A stretch of DNA of 64,000 nucleotides from Telluria aromaticivorans (lineage in GTDB: Bacteria; Pseudomonadota; Gammaproteobacteria; Burkholderiales; Burkholderiaceae_D). This document shows, in pieces, positions 8,269 to 16,141 of the stretch; the first letter of the stretch is position 1; each line of letters begins with the position of its first letter. The stretch spans positions 868,001 through 932,000 of the forward strand of contig NZ_JABAIV010000001.1 of NCBI RefSeq assembly GCF_013003915.1, written 5' to 3'. The position numbers and the translations under genes were made by a program. Below the pieces are notes generated by a model, which was not told the origin of the DNA, made no database searches, and saw only the letters and a list, made by a program, of their open reading frames with translations.

Positions 8269-8577
8269 TCAGATCCGCAAACGCCGCCGCTCTTCCAGGA
8301 AGCGCTTGAGCCGGGCGGCGGTCATCACGACAACCGGGTCACCGTGCCAGGCGAACAGGAAGGGCTCTCCGCCCTGGCGGTCGGTCAGCTTGGCGGACAG
8401 CAGGAAGCGCGTGCCCGCCGGATAGTGTTCGGGGTCGGCGAGCAGGCGCGAGCACTGCACGCGCAGCGAGGACGAATAGGCCTGGCCCGGAACGGGCCGG
8501 ATGCAGAGGCGCCCGGTGCGCGGATCCAGCCTTGATTCGACCGCCACCTCGCGGTAGGCCCAGCTCTCGCGCGCCAC
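8269..8577 (-). CDS. Small uncharacterised protein downstream of MFS gene
   Basis: 102 aa, basic, no signal peptide or membrane segment. I do not recognise the family. Visible features are RTGRLCIRPVPGQ, a hydrophobic beta-rich centre (LFAWHGDPVVVM) and a highly basic C-terminus (RLKRFLEERRRLRI). Its start lies 3 bases after the MFS stop, so it is very probably translated from the same message. Coding potential is supported by that tight spacing and by balanced composition; function is unknown. Confidence 0.68.
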   Translation of the reverse strand: MARESWAYREVAVESRLDPRTGRLCIRPVPGQAYSSSLRVQCSRLLADPEHYPAGTRFLLSAKLTDRQGGEPFLFAWHGDPVVVMTAARLKRFLEERRRLRI

Positions 8578-8580
8578 CGC

Positions 8581-9867
8581 TCAGCCCTTTGCCGCCGCCA
8601 GCGCGGCCGGACGCACCACCGGCTGCTCGCGGATCGGCAGGTTGACCAGGGCCGCGGCAAGGGCCAGCAGGATATCGGCGTACCACATCCAGCTGTAGTC
8701 GCCGAAGCGCACAAAGGACAGGCCGCCCAGCCAGGCGCCGAAGAAGCCGCCGATCTGGTGCGACAGCAGGGTCATGCCGAACAGCGTCGCCAGGTAGCGC
8801 ATGCCGAACAGCTTGCCCACCAGGCCTGCAGTCGGCGGCACCGTGGCGAGCCAGGTGAAGCCGAGCGCACCGGCGAACAGGTAAAAAGTCAGCGCGGTCT
8901 TCGGCGCCAGCAGGTAGATCACGATGATCACGGCGCGGCTGGCGTAGATGATGGCCAGCAGCGACTTCATGCGGTAGCGGGTGGACAGCGCGCCGGCCAT
9001 CAGGCTGCCGGCGATGTTGAACAGGCCGATCAGGGCAAGCGCCGTGGCAGAGACGCCGGCCGGCAGGCCGCACAGGGCTACCTCGCCCGGCAGGTGGGTA
9101 ACCAGGAAGGCGATGTGGAAGCCGCAGGTGAAAAAGCCCAGGTGAAGGCACAGGTAGCTGCGGTCGCGTGCGGCCTGGCGCAGCTGTTCGGTCAGCGAGA
9201 TGCCTGGTGGGGCCGGCACCGCAGGGGCGCTGCTGGCTGGGCTTGAGCCTGCGTCGCGGCTGGCAGTCGCCACGGGCGGTGGCGACCGCCTACCGCGCAT
9301 CCCGAGCGCCAGCGGAATCGTCAGCAGCGTCGACGCCGCCATCGTCAGCATGGCCGCGACCCAGCCGGCGCTGGCGATGATCGCCTGCATCAGCGGGGCG
9401 AACACGAACTGGCCGAAGGAGCCGCCGGCATTGATGAAGCCGGAAGCAAAGGCGCGCCGTTCGGCCGGCAGGCGCTGGGCGGTGGCACCGATCAGGATCG
9501 AGAAGCTGCCCGCCCCTGCCCCGGCGGCGGACAGCAGGCCCATGGTGACGATCAGGCCCCATTCCGAGTCCACGAAGGGGGTGGCGGCAGTACCGGCTGC
9601 GAGCATCAGCCCGCCGACGACGATCACCCGGGCCGGTCCGTACTTGTCGGCGATGGCGCCGAACACGGGTTGCGAGGCGCCCCACATGAGCTGGGCGACC
9701 GCCATCGCGAAGCTGATCGAGGCCACGCCGAGGCCGGTCGAGGTATTGATCGGGGACAGGAACAGGCCGGTCGTCAGGCGCGCGCCCATCGTGATCATGA
9801 GGATCGCGCTGGCCGCGAGGATGAGCATCCAGGCCGCGCGCGGGGTCATGGCTGAGGGATTATTCAT
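8581..9867 (-). CDS. Major facilitator superfamily transporter
   Basis: 428 aa with 12 predicted membrane helices and a central hydrophilic loop rich in Ser/Ala/Pro (around residues 200-225). The loop-2 MFS motif is present as GAIADKYGPARVIV. Overall it resembles the monocarboxylate/oxalate-formate type of MFS carrier rather than drug exporters, but the substrate cannot be assigned. It forms a two-gene unit with the small protein downstream. Its promoter region is occupied by a copy of the dispersed GTAGGGTGGGC repeat. Confidence 0.85.
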   Translation of the reverse strand: MNNPSAMTPRAAWMLILAASAILMITMGARLTTGLFLSPINTSTGLGVASISFAMAVAQLMWGASQPVFGAIADKYGPARVIVVGGLMLAAGTAATPFVDSEWGLIVTMGLLSAAGAGAGSFSILIGATAQRLPAERRAFASGFINAGGSFGQFVFAPLMQAIIASAGWVAAMLTMAASTLLTIPLALGMRGRRSPPPVATASRDAGSSPASSAPAVPAPPGISLTEQLRQAARDRSYLCLHLGFFTCGFHIAFLVTHLPGEVALCGLPAGVSATALALIGLFNIAGSLMAGALSTRYRMKSLLAIIYASRAVIIVIYLLAPKTALTFYLFAGALGFTWLATVPPTAGLVGKLFGMRYLATLFGMTLLSHQIGGFFGAWLGGLSFVRFGDYSWMWYADILLALAAALVNLPIREQPVVRPAALAAAKG

Positions 9868-9875
9868 CGGTTCTC

Positions 9876-10014
9876 CGTAGGGTGGGCGGGGTGATTTCGG
9901 GCAATGCCCGGAATTACGAACGCCCGCGCGTTCAAATCACGGCTGGAGACCAAAAAGCGTATTGATCAGCGTACGCCGCTTGAACGCGTGGGCAGCACCG
10001 CGGCCCACCCCACG
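9876..10014. repeat. Dispersed GTAGGGTGGGC-type intergenic repeat, copy 1
   Basis: Opens with CGTAGGGTGGGC and closes with the inverted form GCCCACCCCACG ~125 bases later. It contains an inner stretch (GGGCAATGCCCGGAATTACG) that recurs exactly in the copy at 31261. It fills most of the 184-base gap between ispF and the MFS gene. There is no open reading frame in it. Confidence 0.75.
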
Positions 10015-10051
10015 GATTATAGTGCATATGCACGCACGTGTCAGAGTGGCA

Positions 10052-10564
10052 TTATTCTGCCGCCCGGATCAGCATCGCCACCGACTCCGCCGCCATGCCC
10101 TCTTCGCGCCCCAGGAAGCCCAGTTTCTCGTTGGTCTTGGCCTTGATGTTCACCTGCTGCGGCGACACGCCCAGGTCTTCGGCGATGCGCGAGATCATGT
10201 GCGGGATGTGCGGCGCCATCTTCGGCGCCTGCGCGATGATGGTCGCGTCGATGTTGCCGATGGTGTAGCCGGTAGCCACCACGCGGTGCCCCACTTCGCG
10301 CAGCAGCGTGCGCGAATCGGCGCCGGCGAACATCGGGTCGGTGTCCGGGAAATGCTTGCCGATATCGCCTAGCGCTGCGGCGCCCAGCAGCGAATCGATG
10401 ATCGCGTGCAGCAGCACGTCGGCATCGGAATGGCCCAGCAGGCCCAGGCGGTGCGGGATGGTCACGCCGCCGACGATGAGCTTTCGCCCTTCGACCAGTG
10501 CGTGGCAGTCGTAGCCGGTTCCGATGCGGAACGGCGGTGCGGGGTTATAGGAAGCTAGTGCCAT
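10052..10564 (-). CDS. ispF: 2-C-methyl-D-erythritol 2,4-cyclodiphosphate synthase
   Basis: About 170 aa. Catalyses the fifth step of the MEP isoprenoid pathway, converting CDP-methylerythritol 2-phosphate to the cyclodiphosphate with release of CMP. The zinc ligands appear as Asp19 and His21 in GTGYDCHAL and a His in [14 protein letters not shown]; the C-terminal [17 protein letters not shown] is the family signature. The start at 10564 matches the usual length (~160 aa). It lies 16 bases downstream of ispD, the usual order, and that gap holds a run of nine A/T. Confidence 0.97.
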   Translation of the reverse strand: MALASYNPAPPFRIGTGYDCHALVEGRKLIVGGVTIPHRLGLLGHSDADVLLHAIIDSLLGAAALGDIGKHFPDTDPMFAGADSRTLLREVGHRVVATGYTIGNIDATIIAQAPKMAPHIPHMISRIAEDLGVSPQQVNIKAKTNEKLGFLGREEGMAAESVAMLIRAAE

Positions 10565-10580
10565 AGGTTCAGTTTTTTTT

Positions 10581-11324
10581 TCAGTTCGGTTGGGTGTGCG
10601 ATGCGGGTTGGACCTGTGGTGCATACGCGGCCAAATACATCTCGGCAATCAGGATGTCGGCAGGCAGCGTGACTTTCAGGTTGCGTGGGTGCCCTTCCAC
10701 CAACTTGGGGGCCAGTCCCAGCGCTTCAACCGCACTCGCGTCGTCGGTAATCATGGAAGGATCCGTGGCCGCGTCCAGCGCGCGGTACAGCAGGTGGTAG
10801 CGGAACATCTGCGGCGTCTGGGCCAGCCACAGGCCGTCGCGCGCCACGGTCGCCACCTCGTCGGCCACGCAGCGCTTGACGGTATCGACCACTGGCAGGG
10901 CCAGCAGGCCGCCGGCCGGGTGCTCACCTGTTTCGACGATCAGGCGCTCGATGAGTTCCGCATCCAGCCCCGGACGGGCCGCATCATGGACCAGCACCCA
11001 GTCGTCCTCGTGAAGGATGCCGTGCAGCGCCAGCAAGCCGTTGCGCACCGAGTCCATGCGGCTGGCGCCGCCATGGCGCAGCACGGTCACGCCCTGGGCC
11101 GGGATGATCGAATCGATGATGGGATCGTCCGCGCTCACCACCACATACGTATGGGAAATGAGCGGGCTCGACACGAAGGCGTCGAGCGTGTGCCGCAGCA
11201 TCGGCTTGCCGCCGAGCTGCAGGTATTGCTTGGGGCTGGTCGCCCCCATGCGCGCGCCAACCCCGGCAGCCGGGATCAGGGCGATGTAACGCGCTGGTGG
11301 CTTGGAAGCTAGAGAGTTCGTCAT
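10581..11324 (-). CDS. ispD: 2-C-methyl-D-erythritol 4-phosphate cytidylyltransferase
   Basis: 247 aa. Transfers CMP from CTP to methylerythritol 4-phosphate, the third MEP-pathway step. The nucleotide-binding loop is [18 protein letters not shown] and the second signature is LVHDAARP. It starts inside the stop of the upstream HExxH gene (ATGA) and is followed by ispF, so the three form one transcription unit. Length is near the family norm, with a ~10-residue polar tail (QPASHTQPN) beyond the usual end. Confidence 0.97.
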   Translation of the reverse strand: MTNSLASKPPARYIALIPAAGVGARMGATSPKQYLQLGGKPMLRHTLDAFVSSPLISHTYVVVSADDPIIDSIIPAQGVTVLRHGGASRMDSVRNGLLALHGILHEDDWVLVHDAARPGLDAELIERLIVETGEHPAGGLLALPVVDTVKRCVADEVATVARDGLWLAQTPQMFRYHLLYRALDAATDPSMITDDASAVEALGLAPKLVEGHPRNLKVTLPADILIAEMYLAAYAPQVQPASHTQPN

Positions 11325-12028
11325 GATGGTTTGCGGGTTCGGGTGGGTCGGAGCAAAGACTGTACCTCACCTCCGCAAACCTTGCCCAGCCGGGCATATT
11401 CCTGCGGCGAATCGATGGCGGCCTGCAAGGCCTCGACCTTGGCCATTTCGCTTTTGATATACGGCATCCAGCCGCGGTCGATCTCGCGCTGGAGCAAGCC
11501 CTGGGCCTGGCCGGTGCGTGCATACAGGGGCTTGTCCTCGAAGCGCTTCTGGAGCGCCATGCGCACCCGCGCTTCGGCATGCGGCAGGTAGCCCAGATAG
11601 GTATTCAGGTGGCGCATCTCGTGGGCCAGCACTTCCTGGTAGGCGCAGGAGCTCGGGGCGAACTCGCGGCTCACGTACACCACGATCGGCGGATAGTAGA
11701 GCTTGACCTCGATCTGCGGGGCGATGCATTCATAGCCGCTGGCCGGGTCGATCAGCAGGCGCCCGCCGACATTGATGCTGACGTGCGACTCGGTGCGCGT
11801 CAGGCCCAGTACGTATTGTCCGGGCCGGGCACGGCCTTTCATGACGGTCAGCGAGCGGTAGCCGACCGTATTGTCGATGCGGAAGCCATTCTGGGTGCCG
11901 GTCAGCACCGACAGGGTTTCGCCGATGCTGTCCTCGCAGCGTGCCTGGAACCCGGTGCGTGCCGCCGCCTGCGCGGGTTGCATGGCGGCCGCCCAGCACA
12001 GCAGCACGAGCGCGAGCACCGGTTTCAT
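11321..12028 (-). CDS. Secreted HExxH putative metalloprotein, unknown family
   Basis: 235 aa. A clear Sec signal peptide (MKPVLALVLLCWAAA, cleavage near AQA-AA) is followed by a domain with four Cys. The motif HEMRH at 136-140 sits in a helix (YQEVLAHEMRHLNTYL), as in zinc metallopeptidases; no definite third ligand is visible, though His150 and Glu152 follow closely. I do not recognise the family. It is the first gene of a unit with ispD (ATGA overlap) and ispF, with the NUDIX gene 4 bases upstream, although an exported protein has no obvious link to isoprenoid synthesis. Protease activity is inference. Confidence 0.78.
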   Translation of the reverse strand: MKPVLALVLLCWAAAMQPAQAAARTGFQARCEDSIGETLSVLTGTQNGFRIDNTVGYRSLTVMKGRARPGQYVLGLTRTESHVSINVGGRLLIDPASGYECIAPQIEVKLYYPPIVVYVSREFAPSSCAYQEVLAHEMRHLNTYLGYLPHAEARVRMALQKRFEDKPLYARTGQAQGLLQREIDRGWMPYIKSEMAKVEALQAAIDSPQEYARLGKVCGGEVQSLLRPTRTRKPS

Positions 12029-12032
12029 TTTT

Positions 12033-12596
12033 TCAGGCGGGGTTCCAGCTGCCGGCTAAAATCTTCTCGAGCCAGAAAGTACCGATGATGGTTTTCACGT
12101 CGGTGATCTCGCCGCGCTGGACCATGTCGAGCAGCTCGGGTACGGTGGCCGTAAAGGTCTCGAGGAATTCTCCATCGTCGAGCTGTTGCTCGCCCTCGGT
12201 CAGGTCTTCGGCCAGGAACAGCTCGAGGTGTTCGTCCGAATAGGCGATGGCGTTGTGGATGGTGCAGACGAAGCGCCATGTGGCGGCCGTGTAGCCGGTT
12301 TCTTCTTCAAGTTCGCGCCTGGCGCAATCGAGGTGGTCTTCGCCCGGGTCGATTTTACCGGCCGGGAATTCGATGAAGACCTGGCCATTCGGATAGCGGA
12401 ACTGGCGTTCGAGCAGCACGCGCCCATCGGGCAGCAACGGCAGGATCACGACCGCGCCGGGGTGGCGGATTAATTCGCGGTGGGAGATCGAGCCGTCGGG
12501 CAGGCGCACCTGGTCGCGTTCTACCTTGAGGAAGGGGCCGTCGTAGACGATGCCGCCGTCGATGCGGGTTTCTTTCAATTCCACGGTCATGCGCAC
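12033..12596 (-). CDS. NUDIX hydrolase (ADP-ribose pyrophosphatase-like)
   Basis: 187 aa. A complete Nudix box GKIDPGEDHLDCARRELEEETGY fits Gx5Ex7REUxEExGU and supplies the catalytic glutamates. The preceding FIEFPAGKIDPGE is typical of ADP-ribose/ADP-sugar pyrophosphatases (NudF type), which split ADP-ribose to AMP and ribose 5-phosphate. It ends 4 bases before the secreted HExxH gene, so it probably heads the unit NUDIX-HExxH-ispD-ispF. Exact substrate is not proven by sequence. Confidence 0.92.
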   Translation of the reverse strand: MRMTVELKETRIDGGIVYDGPFLKVERDQVRLPDGSISHRELIRHPGAVVILPLLPDGRVLLERQFRYPNGQVFIEFPAGKIDPGEDHLDCARRELEEETGYTAATWRFVCTIHNAIAYSDEHLELFLAEDLTEGEQQLDDGEFLETFTATVPELLDMVQRGEITDVKTIIGTFWLEKILAGSWNPA

Positions 12597-12637
12597 TCCG
12601 TTTCAAACATTATTGGGGAGATGACGACACGGCGCCC

Positions 12638-12753
12638 CGTAGGGTGGGCGGCTTCGCCGCCCGCGCGTTCAACGTGCGTGTGCTGATCGAAATGCGTGCC
12701 GGGCCATTCATACGCGGTTTGAACGCGCGGGCGGGAGACCCGCCCGCCCTACG
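12638..12753. repeat. Dispersed GTAGGGTGGGC-type intergenic repeat, copy 2 (supplies a stop codon)
   Basis: Begins CGTAGGGTGGGCGG and ends GCCCGCCCTACGG, with the inner pair CGCGCGTTCAA / TTGAACGCGCG. Its right end overlaps the 3' end of the DUF2818 gene: the TAG stop of that gene is the TAG of the repeat terminus read on the minus strand. Confidence 0.75.
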
Positions 12754-13090
12754 GACGGCGTTTACGCAAATATCGAAACACGAACCCAGGAAACGCCAGC
12801 ACCAGGAACAAACACCCGGTAATCGCATAAAACTCCCAGCCCTGCTTGAACACGCCACCGATACTGGACTCGAGCAGGCGCGCCAGGCCACCGACGATAA
12901 AGTATAAGACAATTAATTCGAGCAGGCGCAGCGGGAGGGACTTCGTGCGCGAGGAAGGAGACACTGCACCGTCAGCGGCGGCGCCGGCCTTGAGCGGAAC
13001 AAGACCGAACACGCGCTCGGTGAGGAAAGGCAGGTTGGCGGCCGCGAGGGAGATCGCGACCACCATCCAGACAGCCAGGGAAGAATCCAC
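12749..13090 (-). CDS. DUF2818 family membrane protein, nuo-linked
   Basis: 113 aa with three hydrophobic segments: an N-terminal helix (LAVWMVVAISLAAANLPFL), a middle one (LLELIVLYFIVGGLARLLE) and a C-terminal one (YAITGCLFLVLAFPGFVF). DUF2818 genes regularly follow nuoN in betaproteobacteria. It starts 4 bases after the nuoN stop and so is part of the nuo transcript. A role in complex I assembly or membrane integration is suggested by that context only. Its stop codon lies in a dispersed repeat, so the basic C-terminus (RKRRP) may have been trimmed or set by the repeat. Confidence 0.88.
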   Translation of the reverse strand: MDSSLAVWMVVAISLAAANLPFLTERVFGLVPLKAGAAADGAVSPSSRTKSLPLRLLELIVLYFIVGGLARLLESSIGGVFKQGWEFYAITGCLFLVLAFPGFVFRYLRKRRP

Positions 13091-13094
13091 TGGC

Positions 13095-14609
13095 TTATTT
13101 TGCGAGGGTTGCCTGCATGGCGCTGTAGCACACCGCCAGCAGCCAGCCCGGGATGATACCCAGCACCACCACGGCCAGGCCGTTGAGCGACATCACCACG
13201 CGCATGTCGGTTGCGGTGTGGATGGCGGCCGTATCCGCCGCGTCGTCGAACCAGATGGTCTTGACGATGCGCAGGTAGTAATAGGCGCCGATCAGCGAGA
13301 ACATCACGGCGACGATCGCCAGCCACACCATGCCGGCGTTGGCGACGGCCTGCAGCACTGCCCACTTGGCCATGAAGCCGACCATCGGCGGCACGCCGGC
13401 GAGCGAGAACATCAGGATGGTCATGACGATCGCGAACCATGGGCTGCGCTTGCCGAGACCCTTGAAGTCCGAGATCAGTTCGGCTTCGTGGCCGGCACGC
13501 GCCAGCATCATGATCAGGCCGAAGCTGCCGACGGTGGTCAGCACATAGGTGATCATGTAGTACATGGCGGCGCTGTACGAAGAGGCGGCATCGCTGCTGT
13601 CGCCGTCGACCACGCCGGTCAACAGGGCCAGCAGCACGAAGCCCATCTGCGCGATGGTGGAATAGGCCAGCATGCGCTTGATGTTGGTCTGGGCAATCGC
13701 GGTGATGTTACCGAGTGCCAGCGACAGCACGGCCAGCACCATCAGCATCTGCTGCCAGTCGAAGGCGAAGCCAGGCAGCGCCTCGACCAGGATGCGGAAG
13801 GTCATGGCCAGGGTGGCCAGCTTCGGCGCACCGCCCAGCAGCAGCGTGACCGCGGTCGGCGAACCCTGGTAGACGTCCGGCACCCACATGTGGAACGGGA
13901 CCGCGCCCAGCTTGAAGGCCAGGCCGGCGACGACGAATACGAGGCCGAACACCAGGATGGTCTGGTTGTTGCCCTTGTCGGCGGTCAGCTGGCCGATGGC
14001 GGTGATGTCGAGCGAACCGGTGGCGCCGTAGATCATCGAGATGCCGTACAGCAGGAAGCCCGAGGCCAGTGCGCCCAGGATGAAGTATTTCATCGCGGCT
14101 TCGGTCGACACGGCGTGGTCGCGGCGCAGCGCCACCAGCGCATATAGCGACAGCGACATCAGTTCCAGGCCCAGGTAGAGCGACAGCATGCTGTTACCCG
14201 AGATCATGATCATCTGGCCGAGCATCGAGAACAGCGCGAGCACGTAGAACTCGCCGCCCAGGTTACCGGACATCATGCCCCTGTCGCCCGAGTACTGGCG
14301 CGAATACACCAGGGTCATGGCGGTGGCGAGGTAGGTGAACAGCTTGAGCAAATTGCCCATCGGGTCCGACACGTACATGCCGCTGAAGGTGTACACCGTC
14401 GCGCCCGAATTGAAATCGGCGAACGAGAGCACGGCGCAGCCGGCGATGGTGAGCAAGGTCAGCGCGTAGGTCAGGTTGCGCTTGCCCTCTTTCAGGAACA
14501 TGTCGATCAGCAGGATCGCGGAAGCCGCGACCAGCAGGAAGATTTCGGCATAGACCGGCACCAGATTGGTGTCGGCCGCCGTGAGCAGGGTGGAGTTCAT
14601 TTCGTTCAT
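13095..14609 (-). CDS. nuoN: NADH-quinone oxidoreductase subunit N
   Basis: 504 aa, about 14 membrane helices of the Mrp-antiporter fold. It is one of three antiporter-like proton-translocating subunits in the membrane arm of complex I. Conserved features seen are LGLELMSLSLYALVAL (helix 5 region with the key Glu), the helix-7 region FKLGAVPFHMWVPDVYQG and NIKRMLAYSTIAQMG. It sits 6 bases after nuoM and before DUF2818. Length and gene position are canonical. Confidence 0.97.
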   Translation of the reverse strand: MNEMNSTLLTAADTNLVPVYAEIFLLVAASAILLIDMFLKEGKRNLTYALTLLTIAGCAVLSFADFNSGATVYTFSGMYVSDPMGNLLKLFTYLATAMTLVYSRQYSGDRGMMSGNLGGEFYVLALFSMLGQMIMISGNSMLSLYLGLELMSLSLYALVALRRDHAVSTEAAMKYFILGALASGFLLYGISMIYGATGSLDITAIGQLTADKGNNQTILVFGLVFVVAGLAFKLGAVPFHMWVPDVYQGSPTAVTLLLGGAPKLATLAMTFRILVEALPGFAFDWQQMLMVLAVLSLALGNITAIAQTNIKRMLAYSTIAQMGFVLLALLTGVVDGDSSDAASSYSAAMYYMITYVLTTVGSFGLIMMLARAGHEAELISDFKGLGKRSPWFAIVMTILMFSLAGVPPMVGFMAKWAVLQAVANAGMVWLAIVAVMFSLIGAYYYLRIVKTIWFDDAADTAAIHTATDMRVVMSLNGLAVVVLGIIPGWLLAVCYSAMQATLAK

Positions 14610-14615
14610 GGCGTT

Positions 14616-16115
14616 TTATTGAGGCACTTTGCTGACTGCGACATGCTGGAGCAGATCCGAGACCGACACCTGCAGGGTTTCTGCGATCGGCGCCGGGTAC
14701 AGGCCCATCCACAGGGTGGCGATGGCCAGCACGCCCAGGATGGCGAACTCGCGGCCATTCAGGTCGGTCAGTTCGGCGACATTCTTGTTGCCGACCGGGC
14801 CGAACACCACGCGCTTGACCATCCACAGCGAGTAGGCGGCGCCCAGGATCAGTGCGGTGGCCGCCAGCAGGCCGGTCCAGAAGTTGAACTCGACCGCACC
14901 CAGGATGACCATGAACTCACCGATGAAGCCCGAGGTGGCAGGCAGGCCGGCATTGGCCATCGAGAACAGCACGGCGAAGGCAGCGAATTTCGGCATCGTG
15001 TTGACGACCCCTCCGTAATCGGCGATTTCACGCGAGTGCACGCGGTCATAGAGCACGCCGATACACAGGAACATCGCGCCCGACACGAAGCCGTGCGAGA
15101 TCGCCTGCATGATGCCGCCCTGCACGCCCATGTCGTTGAAGATGAAGAAACCCAGGGTCACAAAACCCATGTGGGCGATCGACGAGTAGGCGACCAGTTT
15201 CTTCATGTCCTTCTGCACCAGGGCCACGAGGCCGATGTAGATCACGGCAATCAAGGAAAGCACGATGACGACCGGCGCCAGGTAGTGCGAAGCGTCCGGG
15301 GTGATCGGCATCGAGAAACGCAAGAAGCCATATGCGCCCAGCTTCAGCATGATCGCAGCCAGCACCACGGAACCGCCAGTCGGCGCTTCCACGTGGGCAT
15401 CCGGCAGCCAGGTGTGCACCGGCCACATCGGCACCTTCACGGCGAAGGCCATGAAGAAGGCGATGAAGATCAGGATCTGCTCGTTCATCGTGAGCGGCAG
15501 CTTGTGCCATTCGAGGATGTCGAAGGATCCCGAGGCGTTGTACAGGTAGACGATCGCGACCAGGGTCAGCAGCGAGCCGAAGAACGTGTACAGGAAGAAC
15601 TTGAATGCTGCGTAGACCCGGTTCGGGCCGCCGAAGACGCCGATGATGATGTACATCGGGATCAGGGTGGCTTCGAAGAAGAAGTAGAACAGCAGGCCGT
15701 CCATCGAGGCGAACACGCCGATCATCAGGCCCGACAGGATCAGGAAGGAACCCATGTACTGGCCAACGCGCTCGTCGATGACTTCCCATGCCGCCAGCAC
15801 CACGATGATGGTGATGAAGGCGGTCAGCGGGATGAACCACAGCGACAGGCCGTCGACGCCGAGCTTGTAGAACACATTGAAGCGCTCGATCCACGACGCC
15901 ACTTCATAGAACTGCATGCCGTGGGCGGCATTGTCGAAGTTCATGATCAGCGGCAGCGTCGGCAGGAAGCTGACGACGGCGCCGATGAGGGCCAGCATGC
16001 GCGTCAGCCCCTTGTTGGATTCGCGTCCGATCGCCAGGAGACCCAAGCCGAAGACGATCGGGAGCCAGATCGCGAGGCTCAGGTAAGGAGGAAATGTAGA
16101 AATTGACTGCATCAT
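14616..16115 (-). CDS. nuoM: NADH-quinone oxidoreductase subunit M
   Basis: 499 aa antiporter-like subunit of complex I. Diagnostic stretches are FFFEATLIPMYIIIGVFGG (with the conserved Glu of helix 5), AVKVPMWPVHTWLPDAHVEAP (helix 7 Lys) and KDMKKLVAYSSIAHMG. It lies between nuoL (26-base gap) and nuoN (6-base gap). No anomalies in length or motifs. Confidence 0.97.
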   Translation of the reverse strand: MMQSISTFPPYLSLAIWLPIVFGLGLLAIGRESNKGLTRMLALIGAVVSFLPTLPLIMNFDNAAHGMQFYEVASWIERFNVFYKLGVDGLSLWFIPLTAFITIIVVLAAWEVIDERVGQYMGSFLILSGLMIGVFASMDGLLFYFFFEATLIPMYIIIGVFGGPNRVYAAFKFFLYTFFGSLLTLVAIVYLYNASGSFDILEWHKLPLTMNEQILIFIAFFMAFAVKVPMWPVHTWLPDAHVEAPTGGSVVLAAIMLKLGAYGFLRFSMPITPDASHYLAPVVIVLSLIAVIYIGLVALVQKDMKKLVAYSSIAHMGFVTLGFFIFNDMGVQGGIMQAISHGFVSGAMFLCIGVLYDRVHSREIADYGGVVNTMPKFAAFAVLFSMANAGLPATSGFIGEFMVILGAVEFNFWTGLLAATALILGAAYSLWMVKRVVFGPVGNKNVAELTDLNGREFAILGVLAIATLWMGLYPAPIAETLQVSVSDLLQHVAVSKVPQ

Positions 16116-16141
16116 TTTTCGCTTTTCTTATCTTGGCCTGA

